Part shown: one piece after another, positions 43,055 through 52,577 of the stretch
Layout: every line of letters begins with the position of its first letter
Numbering within the stretch: position 1 is the stretch's first letter
Source: Nonlabens spongiae
GTDB lineage: Bacteria; Bacteroidota; Bacteroidia; Flavobacteriales; Flavobacteriaceae
Length of the DNA: 64,000 nt
Reading direction: 5' to 3'
Assembly (NCBI RefSeq): GCF_002117125.1
Contig: NZ_CP019344.1
Location: 1,054,001 to 1,118,000 of the forward strand
The notes under the pieces: generated by a model
Seen by the model: the letters and a program-made list of their open reading frames with translations, nothing else
Databases searched by the model: none
Told to the model about the DNA's origin: nothing
Position numbers and translations under genes: made by a program

Positions 43055-44005
43055 ATGACAAATATACCTAGCGTAGATCTCGCAGATTTTCTAAGCGATG
43101 ATCCTAAAAGAAAACAGAAGTTCATCAATGAGATAGGTAAAGCCTATGAAGAAATAGGTTTCGTATCCTTGAAAAACCACTTTTTGGATGATGAACTCAC
43201 TGAAAAGTTATACAGCCAGGTAGAACAATTCTTTAAACTTCCCGTAGACGTAAAACGCGGTTATGAGCGTGAAGAAATAGGTGGCCAGCGTGGTTATGTG
43301 TCTTTTGGTAAAGAACATGCCAAAGGAAAGAAAGAAGGTGATCTCAAAGAATTTTGGCATTTCGGTCAGGAGGTAGATCCAGAGGTAAAACTTGAGGAGG
43401 ATTATCCAGATAATGTGATCGTAAACGAGCTCCCAGAATTCAACAAAGTAGGTATGGAAGCTTACCGCATGCTCGAGAAAACCGGTATCTATGTATTGCG
43501 TGCTCTTGCACTTTATATAGGTCTTGATGAAAAGTATTTTGATCCATGGGCCAGCAACGGTAACAGTATTTTGCGTCCCATCCATTACCCGCCTATCACA
43601 GAGGAGCCTGATAACGCCGTGCGTGCAGGAGCTCATGGTGACATCAACCTTATTACGCTTCTTATGGGAGCGAGCGCGCCAGGTTTACAAGTAAAAAACA
43701 GAGAAGGTGAATGGCTGGATGCCATCGCCGGTGAAGATGAACTCGTGATCAATGTAGGCGACATGCTGGAACGTCACACAAATAACAAATTGCGCTCTAC
43801 GATCCACCGTGTGGTAAATCCGCCGAGAGAATTGTGGAATACCAGCCGCTACTCCATACCTTTTTTCATGCACCCGCGTAGCGACATGAGACTGGACTGC
43901 CTGGAGGAATGTATCACAGAGGAGAACCCTAAACAATATGAAGACATCAGCGCCGGTGAATTCTTGCACCAGCGTCTCGTTGAAATAGGACTGATCAAAA
44001 AATAA
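43055..44005 (+). CDS. Isopenicillin N synthase-family 2OG-Fe(II) oxygenase
   Basis: 316 residues. The iron ligands are H194 and D196 (AGAHGDINLITLL) and H251 (STIHRVVNPP); the co-substrate arginine is in RYSIPFF near 265. The N-terminal IPSVDLADFLSDDPKRKQKFINEIGKAYEEIGFVSLKNH matches the family's DIOX_N domain. Substrate unknown; flavobacterial homologues are widespread and not tied to penicillin synthesis. Followed by a strong terminator. Confidence 0.93.
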   Translation: MTNIPSVDLADFLSDDPKRKQKFINEIGKAYEEIGFVSLKNHFLDDELTEKLYSQVEQFFKLPVDVKRGYEREEIGGQRGYVSFGKEHAKGKKEGDLKEFWHFGQEVDPEVKLEEDYPDNVIVNELPEFNKVGMEAYRMLEKTGIYVLRALALYIGLDEKYFDPWASNGNSILRPIHYPPITEEPDNAVRAGAHGDINLITLLMGASAPGLQVKNREGEWLDAIAGEDELVINVGDMLERHTNNKLRSTIHRVVNPPRELWNTSRYSIPFFMHPRSDMRLDCLEECITEENPKQYEDISAGEFLHQRLVEIGLIKK

Positions 44006-44027
44006 TTTCAATCCCATAGTAAATAAG

Positions 44028-44049
44028 AACCGGCTTCGGCCGGTTTTTG
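44028..44049 (+). terminator. Rho-independent terminator
   Basis: AACCGGC / GCCGGTT stem with a TTCG tetraloop and a T5 tail, just after the oxygenase gene. Confidence 0.9.
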
Positions 44050-44138
44050 TATTTAATTTACTTAAAATGAATAAAGGTCAAGCGACAACATTTCAAGATT
44101 ACTAGTTTAATTATTCTGATTAGCGTGATAGGTATTTC

Positions 44139-44154
44139 CGCTTTCGCGAAAGCG
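44139..44154. repeat. Iterated palindrome, copy 6
   Basis: Perfect CGCTTTCGCGAAAGCG, intergenic. Confidence 0.9.
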
Positions 44155-44393
44155 TATATCAAGTTGAGTTCTGTTAATGAATTAGTCTTGTTCGGAGCAT
44201 AACATTTTTTTCCATATCTAATACACTTGTTCACCAAGTTTATTATGCACTGAATTATATAATTTTCAATGAATTACGCGAATAATTGAACAATTTTAAA
44301 ACTAAACTCATTTTAACAGATTTCGGCGGTTATTTATTAGGCTAGCATAGTAAAATGTATTTTTTTTACCAAGATTGAATTATTTTGAGGCAA

Positions 44394-45452
44394 ATGAAGT
44401 CGAAGATTACTGGCGTAGGAAGCTATATACCCGATGTGGTTAGGAAAAATGAGGAATTTATGAATCATGAATTTCTCAACACGGATGGTTCATCTTTTGG
44501 GAGTGATAATGCTACAATAATTGAAAAATTTGTCGCGATCACTGGTATCGAAGAACGCAGATACATACAAGAGCACCAAAATACGAGTGATATCGCAAGC
44601 TTTGCGGGCGCCAAGGCTATAGAAGATGCTGGAATTGATAAAGAAGATCTGGACTTCATCATCGTAGCTCATAACTATGGAGACGTTAAGCCAGACGGTG
44701 GAACCAGCGACCTCGTTCCCAGCCTTGCCAGCAGAGTAAAGAATAAGCTGGAAATCAAAAATCCGGCTTGCGTTGCTTACGATGTTCTTTTTGGTTGTCC
44801 AGGATGGATTCTCGGAGTCACTCAAGCAGATAGTTTTATTAAAAGTGGTCTAGCAAAAAAAGTCCTAGTTATAGGTGCAGAGGCTTTATCACGAGTGGTA
44901 GATCCTCACGATCGCGATAGCATGATTTATAGTGATGGTGCCGGTGCAGCCTTGTTAGAACCCAGCAATTCAGGTCAAGGAATTTTGGGTCAAGCTACAG
45001 CAACCTACACCGAGGAGGAGACCTATTTCATTTTTAATGAAAAATCCTATAACCAGCAACTAGAAGACAAAACCCAATACATAAAAATGTATGGGCGTCG
45101 CATCTATAATTTTGCACTGTCTAAAGTTCCTGAGGGTATGAAAGCAGCGATGGAAAATGCGGGTGTAGACATTAAAGATCTTAAAAAGATATTCATCCAT
45201 CAGGCTAATGAGAAAATGGATGAAGCCATCGTTCAGCGATTTTACGGTCTATATGATATGGAGGTCCCGACTGATGTGATGCCTATGATTATCCATAAAC
45301 TAGGAAACAGCTCAGTGGCTACAGTACCTACGGTTATGGATCTAGTTGCCAAAGGAAAAATGCCTCAACACCAAATCAACGATGGCGATGTAGTCATGTT
45401 TGCCAGCGTGGGTGCCGGTATGAATATCAACGCTATCGTTTATCGTATTTGA
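44394..45452 (+). CDS. 3-oxoacyl-ACP synthase III family protein
   Basis: 352 residues from MKSKITGVGSYIPD. The catalytic triad of KAS III is present: C135 (LFGCPGW), His in IFIHQANEKM (about 267) and Asn in LGNSSVATVPT (about 304). FabH-type enzymes start fatty-acid synthesis; FabH-like homologues also serve alkene or secondary-metabolite routes. Since it is not near other fab genes, the exact role is open. Confidence 0.9.
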   Translation: MKSKITGVGSYIPDVVRKNEEFMNHEFLNTDGSSFGSDNATIIEKFVAITGIEERRYIQEHQNTSDIASFAGAKAIEDAGIDKEDLDFIIVAHNYGDVKPDGGTSDLVPSLASRVKNKLEIKNPACVAYDVLFGCPGWILGVTQADSFIKSGLAKKVLVIGAEALSRVVDPHDRDSMIYSDGAGAALLEPSNSGQGILGQATATYTEEETYFIFNEKSYNQQLEDKTQYIKMYGRRIYNFALSKVPEGMKAAMENAGVDIKDLKKIFIHQANEKMDEAIVQRFYGLYDMEVPTDVMPMIIHKLGNSSVATVPTVMDLVAKGKMPQHQINDGDVVMFASVGAGMNINAIVYRI

Positions 45453-45542
45453 TGGGGTTAAAGGTGTTCTGCTTTCCCTCGGTCGCCAGAGGCTTGCCGA
45501 CGGCGATGCGCGAAAGCGGAAACACAAAGTGCTACTGAAAAT

Positions 45543-46976
45543 TTATTCAGGTAACTCCGTCCACATTTGATCACCGAGCAAAGTCATTTTCTCACTTCCA
45601 GACAATTCCTGAAGCTCGACACTAGATCTCGGGAATGAGGATGGGATCCTGCCATTTAAGGCGATATCATTTAAACAACGTGCCAGCAATGGCTCACTAG
45701 GATCACCCAACTCACCGAGGTTTTCAAAATCTTCTCGCTGCTCAATATCAGGAGCAAGTCCGTCAATATAATCAGTAAAGCCAACTGAATTGACAGATTT
45801 TAAAACCAGCGGCTGTAACGCATATCGATGTGAAGGATCAGCCTCTGCTCGTCTGAAGTTAGGGCTATCGTACAGCGTAATACTCGCTTGAAACTTACCG
45901 GCTGTATTATCGCCCACTTGTATCACATCAATGTACGGATTTAAGGCGTTTATCACCAGCTCGCTGGCACTAGCGCTACTTCCTGTAGTGATGATGTGCA
46001 CCTTAGAAAGATTAAGTGCGGCAAATGAGCTACTTCCTTCAATGCTGTTCACAAAATAATTGATCAATTGTTCGGGATCAGCATCGCTCAAAGCCTGCTG
46101 CACGTCAGGATTCCACTGTTCAGTAGAAAATACATCTGTGGTAGGGTTTCCAGAAATGAGACTTCCTAATGCAATAGCGCTCGATACGGCTCCTCCCCCA
46201 TTATACCGCAAGTCAAGCACTAAATGTGTAATTCCTTGAGCCTGAAAATCAGCAAAGGCATTATTCAGTTCATCATCGTAATCAGATAAGAAACTATTAT
46301 ACATCAAGTAACCTACTTTTTGTGATCCTTGATCAATTACACTAGTCACATGAATAGGATCTTCCTGCATTACCATTTTAGTCAAACTGATCTCCAGACC
46401 GGTAGAGGTAGTCACTCCCCCACTCAAAGTTGCTAACCCAATCGTATAAGAATCTGGTGCAAGAAGTTCATTAAAATTGGTACGTGACAATCTGGTCCCA
46501 TCTATCGAGTTAAAAATCATTCCTCTTTGAACGCCTTGAGCATCAGCATCTGATCCATCGAGAACGTAACGTACATAACCAAAAACATCCGTAGAGCTTC
46601 CATTTTCAGCTACGAGACCGAATTTCATTCCATTAGTCTTAGTATTTCCAGAAAGAGCGTTTTCCAAAGCGACATAATCACTCACGATAATACTGAAGCG
46701 ATCTGTACGTTCTGGATCAAAAAGTAAGGTTTGAAAAAACTCTTCAGGAGTGGCAAACTGATCGTGATAAGCTTCTAATTCTGCCGTATTTGCAAATCGA
46801 TCATTAGCAAGTACATCGATTTGAGGCTTATACAGATAAAAGGCATTCATACCTCTCCACACGAAATTTTTGATCGATCCTCCAGCCGCTATATTATCGT
46901 CTAAATCATCAGAACAACTGATGAGAACAGTAAGAGAAATTATGCTAAGGAGAGCTATTTTGAACTTTTGAAACAT
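45543..46976 (-). CDS. S41-family peptidase, lipoprotein
   Basis: About 477 residues from MFQKFK. The lipobox LISC anchors it in the envelope. A PDZ-like region (about 90-210) precedes the tail-specific protease domain with HLVLDLRYNGGGAVSSAIALGSL and the catalytic serine in ITTGSSASASELV. A basic residue follows in DNTAGKFQ. S41 enzymes cut secreted or envelope proteins near their C-termini. Confidence 0.92.
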   Translation of the reverse strand: MFQKFKIALLSIISLTVLISCSDDLDDNIAAGGSIKNFVWRGMNAFYLYKPQIDVLANDRFANTAELEAYHDQFATPEEFFQTLLFDPERTDRFSIIVSDYVALENALSGNTKTNGMKFGLVAENGSSTDVFGYVRYVLDGSDADAQGVQRGMIFNSIDGTRLSRTNFNELLAPDSYTIGLATLSGGVTTSTGLEISLTKMVMQEDPIHVTSVIDQGSQKVGYLMYNSFLSDYDDELNNAFADFQAQGITHLVLDLRYNGGGAVSSAIALGSLISGNPTTDVFSTEQWNPDVQQALSDADPEQLINYFVNSIEGSSSFAALNLSKVHIITTGSSASASELVINALNPYIDVIQVGDNTAGKFQASITLYDSPNFRRAEADPSHRYALQPLVLKSVNSVGFTDYIDGLAPDIEQREDFENLGELGDPSEPLLARCLNDIALNGRIPSSFPRSSVELQELSGSEKMTLLGDQMWTELPE

Positions 46977-47115
46977 GGATTTCTTATTTAGGCACAAGTT
47001 ATGAAAAACATATAATCACATTATTAGGTTTAACGTGATTGTATGCTTACTATTTTAAAGTGCTCATTTAAATTGACACTTGCAAAACCTGCGCCTATAT
47101 AAAATCTAAGGAAAA

Positions 47116-48981
47116 TTAATCCCACTTAGTTCCAAAAAACTTAGAGCGGCCTTTACCTCCCTTTTTCTTGTTAGAATTGCTTTTTCCTTCTCTCTTTCCC
47201 GAAGAATCACCTTTGGGTTTAGTCTTACGATCCTTAAAGCGAGGTGGAGCGTCATCAGAGTTAGAGTCGGGTCGGGAAGGTCTTCCCTTGAAGCTTGTAG
47301 GTTTTCGATCGTCTCTTCTACCTCTACCTCTTCCGCTGCGTTCTCTTGAGCTGGTGACCTTACCTTTGTGCTCGTTAGCACGCAATTCACGGCCATCTCT
47401 TTCGGCGCCGTTGATTTTAGACATCTTGTTAGCCACCTCGTCCTTCACATCAATGAATGAATGAGCACCGTCTAAAACTATGCGACCTATATCATTTCCA
47501 GTAAGCCCGGTTACATCACAAACAAATCCTAGCAGGGCACCCTTGTTCATATTGTCTTTGCGGCCGAGATTGATAAAGAACGTCTTCATCCCTTCCTCTT
47601 TACCATGGCTACGTCTTCCTCCTCGATCTCTAGAATCACCTGAATCTTTATACTCACGCCTATCGTTGAGATCTGTTATGGAATTTCTTTTATAGATACT
47701 GTTATATTCTCTAGTCAGAAGTTTAGCAACAAGTTCCTCTTTAGAAATATCGTCAAAGTGATCAAGAACTTCCTTGAGCAAGTCACCTTCTACCTTGTCA
47801 TTTACCTTTTGCTTGATCAGATTTTCAGACCATCTGTTAATACGCTTTGAAGTTATTGCGTCTAGTGCTGGAATTTCAGCTTTTTCAAAAGTAATTCCCA
47901 GTTTGCTTGCGATAAATTTGAGCTTACGGTTATCACCTTTGGTGATTAACGCGAGTGAAACACCTTTTTTACCTGCCCTCGCTGTTCTACCTGATCTGTG
48001 CGTATAAAACTCTGGATCGTCTGGTAAAGCAAAGTGAATTACGTGGGTGATGTCATCTACATCTATTCCTCTCGCAGCGACGTCTGTCGCAATCAACAAC
48101 TTGAGGTTTTTGTCTCGGAAACGCTTCATCGCAGCATCACGCTGCGCTTGAGACATATCGCCGTGCAAAGCTTCAGTAGAATAGCCGTTGTTGTTTAACT
48201 CATCGGCAACTTTTTGGGTATCGCGTTTGGTACGGCAAAAAACCACTCCAAACATCTCTTCGTCATAATCAAGATACCTACGCAGAGCCTCAATCTTATC
48301 AGAAGCTTTAAGCTGAACTACCTTGTGTTCAATATTTGTATTTACAATATGCTCCCTATTGATCTTCACCTCTTCTGGCTGGACCATATAGGTATCTACA
48401 ATCTTCTTGATGTCTCTCGCCATCGTGGCTGAGAACAACCAGATATTGCGGCCTACATCAGTTTTAGAAAGAATGTAATCGATATCTTCTCTAAATCCCA
48501 TGTTAAGCATCTCATCTGCCTCATCAAGGATCAAGAATTTCAGAGCATTTAATGAAATCTCCTTACGTTTCATAAGATCCATAAGTCGACCAGGAGTCGC
48601 CACAACAACTTGTGCCCCCCTGCGCAAATCCTTGATTTGCCCCATAATGTTTGCTCCACCAAAAACGGGAACAACATTCAATTTTCCCATTTTTTTTGAC
48701 ATCAGCTCGAGCTGACCGCAAATTTGCTGGGCTAGTTCTCTAGTAGGTGCTAAGATCAACGCCTGAAGATCTTTAGACGAGGTATCCATAAGTTCCAGTA
48801 ATGGGATACCAAATGCAGCAGTTTTACCTGTACCGGTCTGCGCCAGACCTATAAAATCACCATCATGCTGCATGAGGATGGGGATCGCTTGCTGTTGAAT
48901 TTCAGTAGGATTTTCAAATCCCATTTCGGCAAGTCCTTTAAGTAAAGGTTGTGAGAGCCCTAAGGCTTCAAAATTTTTCAA
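47116..48981 (-). CDS. DEAD-box RNA helicase with DbpA-type RNA-binding domain
   Basis: 621 residues. Motifs in order: Q motif (NPTEIQQQAIP), AQTGTGKT (I), PTRELAQQ, VATPGRL, DEAD (II, LDEADEML), SATM (III), ARGIDVDDITHVIH and HRSGRTARAGK (VI). The C-terminal MKTFFINLGRKDNMNKGALLGFV...AHSFIDVK is a DbpA RNA-binding domain, followed by an Arg/Gly/Lys-rich tail. CsdA/DeaD-like enzymes aid ribosome assembly and cold adaptation. Confidence 0.95.
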   Translation of the reverse strand: MKNFEALGLSQPLLKGLAEMGFENPTEIQQQAIPILMQHDGDFIGLAQTGTGKTAAFGIPLLELMDTSSKDLQALILAPTRELAQQICGQLELMSKKMGKLNVVPVFGGANIMGQIKDLRRGAQVVVATPGRLMDLMKRKEISLNALKFLILDEADEMLNMGFREDIDYILSKTDVGRNIWLFSATMARDIKKIVDTYMVQPEEVKINREHIVNTNIEHKVVQLKASDKIEALRRYLDYDEEMFGVVFCRTKRDTQKVADELNNNGYSTEALHGDMSQAQRDAAMKRFRDKNLKLLIATDVAARGIDVDDITHVIHFALPDDPEFYTHRSGRTARAGKKGVSLALITKGDNRKLKFIASKLGITFEKAEIPALDAITSKRINRWSENLIKQKVNDKVEGDLLKEVLDHFDDISKEELVAKLLTREYNSIYKRNSITDLNDRREYKDSGDSRDRGGRRSHGKEEGMKTFFINLGRKDNMNKGALLGFVCDVTGLTGNDIGRIVLDGAHSFIDVKDEVANKMSKINGAERDGRELRANEHKGKVTSSRERSGRGRGRRDDRKPTSFKGRPSRPDSNSDDAPPRFKDRKTKPKGDSSGKREGKSNSNKKKGGKGRSKFFGTKWD

Positions 48982-49003
48982 ATAGCTGTTTTTAAATATT
49001 TTG

Positions 49004-49011
49004 CAAAAGTA
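49004..49011 (-). promoter_or_regulatory. -7 element of the DEAD-box helicase gene
   Basis: TACTTTTG on the minus strand, 23 bp before the helicase start codon. Confidence 0.6.
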
Positions 49012-49059
49012 CGATTTTAAAATGCTTCGATTAATCGCACGATGATTCCATAATTTTAT

Positions 49060-49629
49060 TTAACTCAAAAAGTGAGCGATTTCATTAACGCTCAGTCGCT
49101 CTGGCATTTCTATCTCATTGTCATCTATAGTGCCCACAAAAAAGAATCCCAGAAACCGTTCACGATCCTGAACCTGGAGCTCATTTAGGTTGCTCATGTC
49201 AGCAAAAGATTTCGGTGAACTCCAGTAGGCACCATATCCCATGGCGCAGGTTGCGAGCCACATGTTTTGCACGCTCATGCTGGTTGCCGCGATCTCCTCC
49301 CATTCTGGAACGCTTTCTTTTTCATCGCGATTCATAAATATCAGAACAATAGCTGATGCTTGTTCCATCTTTTCGGCCAGTTTGCGGATCTTCAGGGTGG
49401 GCTTTTTTTTTTCAGAGCGTTCAAATTCTGACATTAAAAATGCGCCCAGCCGTTCCAGAGCCGCTCCTTGTAAAACACGGTATCGCCAGGGCTCGGTTTT
49501 CTTGTGATTGGGCGCCCAGCGTGCGGCGTCAAGAATTTCTTCAAGATCATCACGGTTGATTTCACCACCTGTGTAGGAGGCTGGAAATACGCTGCGTCTC
49601 GATTTTATTACTTCTAGAACATTTTTCAT
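49060..49629 (-). CDS. Nitroreductase family protein
   Basis: 189 residues. IKSRRSVFPASYTGGEINRDDLEEILDAARWAPNHKKTEPWRYRVL holds the FMN-binding RxS and the APNHKxTEPWRF-type motif. AATSMSVQNMWLATCAMGYGAYWSS is the second flavin-binding half. The protein is a soluble NAD(P)H-dependent FMN enzyme of the YdjA-like subgroup. Substrate unknown. Confidence 0.93.
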   Translation of the reverse strand: MKNVLEVIKSRRSVFPASYTGGEINRDDLEEILDAARWAPNHKKTEPWRYRVLQGAALERLGAFLMSEFERSEKKKPTLKIRKLAEKMEQASAIVLIFMNRDEKESVPEWEEIAATSMSVQNMWLATCAMGYGAYWSSPKSFADMSNLNELQVQDRERFLGFFFVGTIDDNEIEMPERLSVNEIAHFLS

Positions 49630-49658
49630 TGCTTTGTTATAGGGTTATTGATTTGTTA

Positions 49659-49674
49659 CGCTTTCGCGAAAGCG
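49659..49674. repeat. Iterated palindrome, copy 7
   Basis: Perfect CGCTTTCGCGAAAGCG between two minus-strand genes. Confidence 0.9.
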
Positions 49675-49676
49675 TA

Positions 49677-50753
49677 CTAAAAACGATTTTTTGTGCTGGT
49701 ATCAGAATAATTGCGCCTTACAAACTCAAGAGCAGAACTTACCAATCCACCCATATTACGGCAGTTTCTAAATTTAATATCGCCGGTGAAGTCAAATAAC
49801 TCCCTGCGCAGCTGTTTGAATTTAGCGGGAGAAGAAAGATAATCGGCTTTCATGCACTTCATAAGGTGGCGGTAGCGGGTCTGGGTGTTTATCAATCTTT
49901 TTGCGATGAGGGAGCGCTCCTCCTTTTTATATTGCTCGATACTCTCATTTTTGAGATGCTCTGCCACGTTCATCACCATGGGTAAGTTTTCCTTAAAAAA
50001 TTGTGGACGATACACCTTGAGCCGACCTTCATAAGACTGCTGGTCAAAGTCGATCGCACGGATCGCGTAGCTCACCCGATCAAAGTCGTGTGTAGGAATC
50101 ACCACATAATTATAGGCTCGCATATCTCCCAGTAAACGAATCAAACAACGCTCATTAAATTTCACAAATTCCTTTGCGATTTGTGTGAGTTCTTGATGAT
50201 CACAACTTTCCATATAGTCCTCAATAAATTCATCACCAGGAATACCGGCGATGTGTTCCTCTATGAGAGTATCCTGATAAACTAGAAAATTGATCCTGTG
50301 AGGAGACAATAGGTGTTCCAGCTCTAAACCATATACACGAGAGGCGTCTGCGCGCTTTACATAGAAATAGGTAAACCCATCATTTAAAGTATTTCTAATC
50401 TTGATGCGGAAAGGTTTTGTGTTTCCAAATGTGCAATAATCTACAGCGTCAACACTCAAATAGTCTAGGGTCTCGTCCCTACCGTCTGAGTGGAGAATGT
50501 CATAGATTTTTTTAAGATTCTTATCAATGTGGATGCGTTCATGATCAGGATAATAACAGCGTACCCACAGGGTATCTTCATCGTTTTTATCATAGACGGT
50601 TATACTACCCGAGAAGCGTAGCAAATCTTCATAGGAAACTGGTATGGAGGTTCCCCTGCGGTATTTTTTGACATAGTCTGCCAGAGATTTTGCGATGGGG
50701 AAATTGGGTTTTTTATTAGACAATAATTTGTCTTCTATTACCTTTTGTGACAT
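49677..50753 (-). CDS. Uncharacterised protein, 358 residues
   Basis: Starts at MSQKVIEDKLLSNK; the longer frame runs across the promoter and into the divergent ABC gene. No signal peptide or transmembrane segment. FVKFNERCLIRLLGDMRAYNYVVIPTHDFDRVSYAIRAIDFDQQSYEGRLKVY (about 210-262) has the look of a kinase-like catalytic stretch (LGD.RAYN, then AIDFDQ). This is a weak impression only. It is divergent from the ABC exporter with overlapping promoters. Confidence 0.7.
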   Translation of the reverse strand: MSQKVIEDKLLSNKKPNFPIAKSLADYVKKYRRGTSIPVSYEDLLRFSGSITVYDKNDEDTLWVRCYYPDHERIHIDKNLKKIYDILHSDGRDETLDYLSVDAVDYCTFGNTKPFRIKIRNTLNDGFTYFYVKRADASRVYGLELEHLLSPHRINFLVYQDTLIEEHIAGIPGDEFIEDYMESCDHQELTQIAKEFVKFNERCLIRLLGDMRAYNYVVIPTHDFDRVSYAIRAIDFDQQSYEGRLKVYRPQFFKENLPMVMNVAEHLKNESIEQYKKEERSLIAKRLINTQTRYRHLMKCMKADYLSSPAKFKQLRRELFDFTGDIKFRNCRNMGGLVSSALEFVRRNYSDTSTKNRF

Positions 50754-50762
50754 ATTCGGTAA

Positions 50763-50776
50763 CAAATTTACTTTTG
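50763..50776. promoter_or_regulatory. Overlapping divergent -7 elements
   Basis: TAAATTTG on the minus strand (50763-50770) serves the 358-residue protein. TACTTTTG on the plus strand (50769-50776) serves the ABC transporter. Both match TAnnTTTG and share two bases. Confidence 0.6.
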
Positions 50777-50810
50777 ACCAGTCGTATAATACAACAAATA
50801 ACTGTGATTC

Positions 50811-51710
50811 ATGGAATACATCCTTGAAATTGATCAACTTCATAAAAAATATGGGGGTCTCACGGCCGTAGACCATATTTCATTCAGAATTGAAAAAGGA
50901 CATGTTTATGGGATTTTGGGCCCTAATGGTAGTGGAAAATCTACCACGCTAGGTTTGGTCCTGAACGTAGTGAATCCTACCAGCGGAACTTATAGATGGT
51001 TCGGCGGGACAGTTTCTACTCATGACGCCTTAAAACGAATAGGCGCGATTATCGAGCGACCCAACTTTTACCCGAGCATGAGTGCCGTGCAAAATTTGCA
51101 GTTGGTTTGTAAAATAAAAGGTGCCTCTCCATCGAGAATAGATGAGACACTTAGCTTGGTAGGGCTACTAGAGCGAAAGAATAGCCCTTTTAAGACTTAT
51201 TCATTAGGTATGAAACAACGACTTGCCATTGCGAGTGCGCTGCTTAATGAACCAGAGATTTTAATTTTGGACGAGCCGACCAACGGGCTGGATCCTCAAG
51301 GGATAAGAGCCATACGCGACATTATCAAAAAAATAGCAGAGCAAGGAACTACTATTTTACTAGCATCCCACCTACTGGATGAAGTGGAAAAAGTTTGTAC
51401 CCACGTGGTGGTATTGAGGCAGGGAAAAATGCTTTACACTGGACGCGTAGATGAGATGAATAAGAATTTTGGATCTGTAATCTTGGATGCTGAGGATCGT
51501 GATCGACTTATTTACTTTATCAATCAACAGAATGATCTGGGAAGTTATGAAGTAGGTATGGAGGGCATAGAAGTCACCTTAACCCGAGAGCCTGATCTAG
51601 CTTCAATCAATAAGAGCGCCTATGAGGCAGGAACGATACTTACTAAAATCGTTCATAAGAAGCAGAGTCTAGAAGATCAGTTTATAGAACTTACCAAACA
51701 AAACCAATAA
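50811..51710 (+). CDS. ABC transporter ATP-binding protein
   Basis: 299 residues. Walker A GPNGSGKS (37-44), signature YSLGMKQRLAIASALL (about 131-146), Walker B ILILDEPTNGLDPQG and switch His in LLASHLLDEVEKV. The BcrA/NatA-like subfamily usually pairs with a single ABC-2-type permease for export of peptides, antibiotics or unknown substrates. The permease begins 2 bp after its stop. Confidence 0.95.
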   Translation: MEYILEIDQLHKKYGGLTAVDHISFRIEKGHVYGILGPNGSGKSTTLGLVLNVVNPTSGTYRWFGGTVSTHDALKRIGAIIERPNFYPSMSAVQNLQLVCKIKGASPSRIDETLSLVGLLERKNSPFKTYSLGMKQRLAIASALLNEPEILILDEPTNGLDPQGIRAIRDIIKKIAEQGTTILLASHLLDEVEKVCTHVVVLRQGKMLYTGRVDEMNKNFGSVILDAEDRDRLIYFINQQNDLGSYEVGMEGIEVTLTREPDLASINKSAYEAGTILTKIVHKKQSLEDQFIELTKQNQ

Positions 51711-51711
51711 G

Positions 51712-52554
51712 ATGCTACGATTACTTGATATAGAATTTCATAAATTCAAACATAGCAAAAGCAGTAAGGTACTTACTATAATCTATCTAGCTGTGATTAT
51801 ACTTTTATTATCAGCTGGAGCCTGGCGTATTGATATCAATGGGCAATCAATGAGTCTTGCTGATATAGGTGTATTCAATTTCCCTTTTTTATGGCATCTG
51901 AGCACTTATATGGTAAGTTTTTTAAAGTTTTTGATTGCCATTGTGATTGTTTCAATTACAGCCAGTGAATACAGTAATAGAACATTAAAACAAAATTTAA
52001 TTGATGGCCTCAGTAAGAAAGAGCTGATCTTATCTAAGTTTTATCTTGTATTTACACTTGCCATCGCCGTAACTGTGGTATTAGTTCTAGCCGTATTAGT
52101 TTTGGGACTTTTATATTCTGACTATACTGAAGCTTCCCTAATTTTTAGAGATTTGCAATATGTGGGCGGGTTTTTCATAAGCCATCTCACATTTTTTAGC
52201 ATGTGCCTTTTTGCAGGTATACTCGTGAAGCGTAGTGCTTTTGCTTTAGGATTGATAGGAATATGGGGGATTTTTGAATTGGTTCTACTAGGTATAAGTC
52301 AATACGTGAATTATAGATTCAACGTAGACATATGGGAATATCTAGGAAATATCCTACCTCTTCATTCCATCTCAAATTTAATCGTTGAACCTTTTACTAA
52401 GGTTACATTGGTTAAAGCAACTATGGAACAAATATCCCAAGGTGAGTTCATTAAAGACTATAGTGTACCACTTTTGAATACGGTTATCTGCCTTGGTTGG
52501 ACATTTCTATTTACATACTGGTCTTATGCGCTGTTGAAACGTCGCGATTTATAA
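51712..52554 (+). CDS. ABC-2-type permease
   Basis: 280 residues with six predicted transmembrane segments (about 20-38, 60-80, 105-128, 145-165, 172-195 and 250-270) and the ITASEYSNRTLKQNLIDGLSKKELILSKF cytoplasmic loop typical of ABC-2 permeases. It is the membrane partner of the preceding ATPase. Confidence 0.92.
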   Translation: MLRLLDIEFHKFKHSKSSKVLTIIYLAVIILLLSAGAWRIDINGQSMSLADIGVFNFPFLWHLSTYMVSFLKFLIAIVIVSITASEYSNRTLKQNLIDGLSKKELILSKFYLVFTLAIAVTVVLVLAVLVLGLLYSDYTEASLIFRDLQYVGGFFISHLTFFSMCLFAGILVKRSAFALGLIGIWGIFELVLLGISQYVNYRFNVDIWEYLGNILPLHSISNLIVEPFTKVTLVKATMEQISQGEFIKDYSVPLLNTVICLGWTFLFTYWSYALLKRRDL

Positions 52555-52577
52555 CTTTTGTGAGTTAAATTCGCGGC

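Larger units (their letters stand above)
44006..44393. other. Intergenic region upstream of KAS III
   Basis: Contains the oxygenase terminator (44028-44049), palindrome copy 6 (44139-44154), and GCATAGTAAAA at 44344-44354. The last matches one arm of the MarR-gene palindrome at 58138-58159. No gene is seen. Confidence 0.6.
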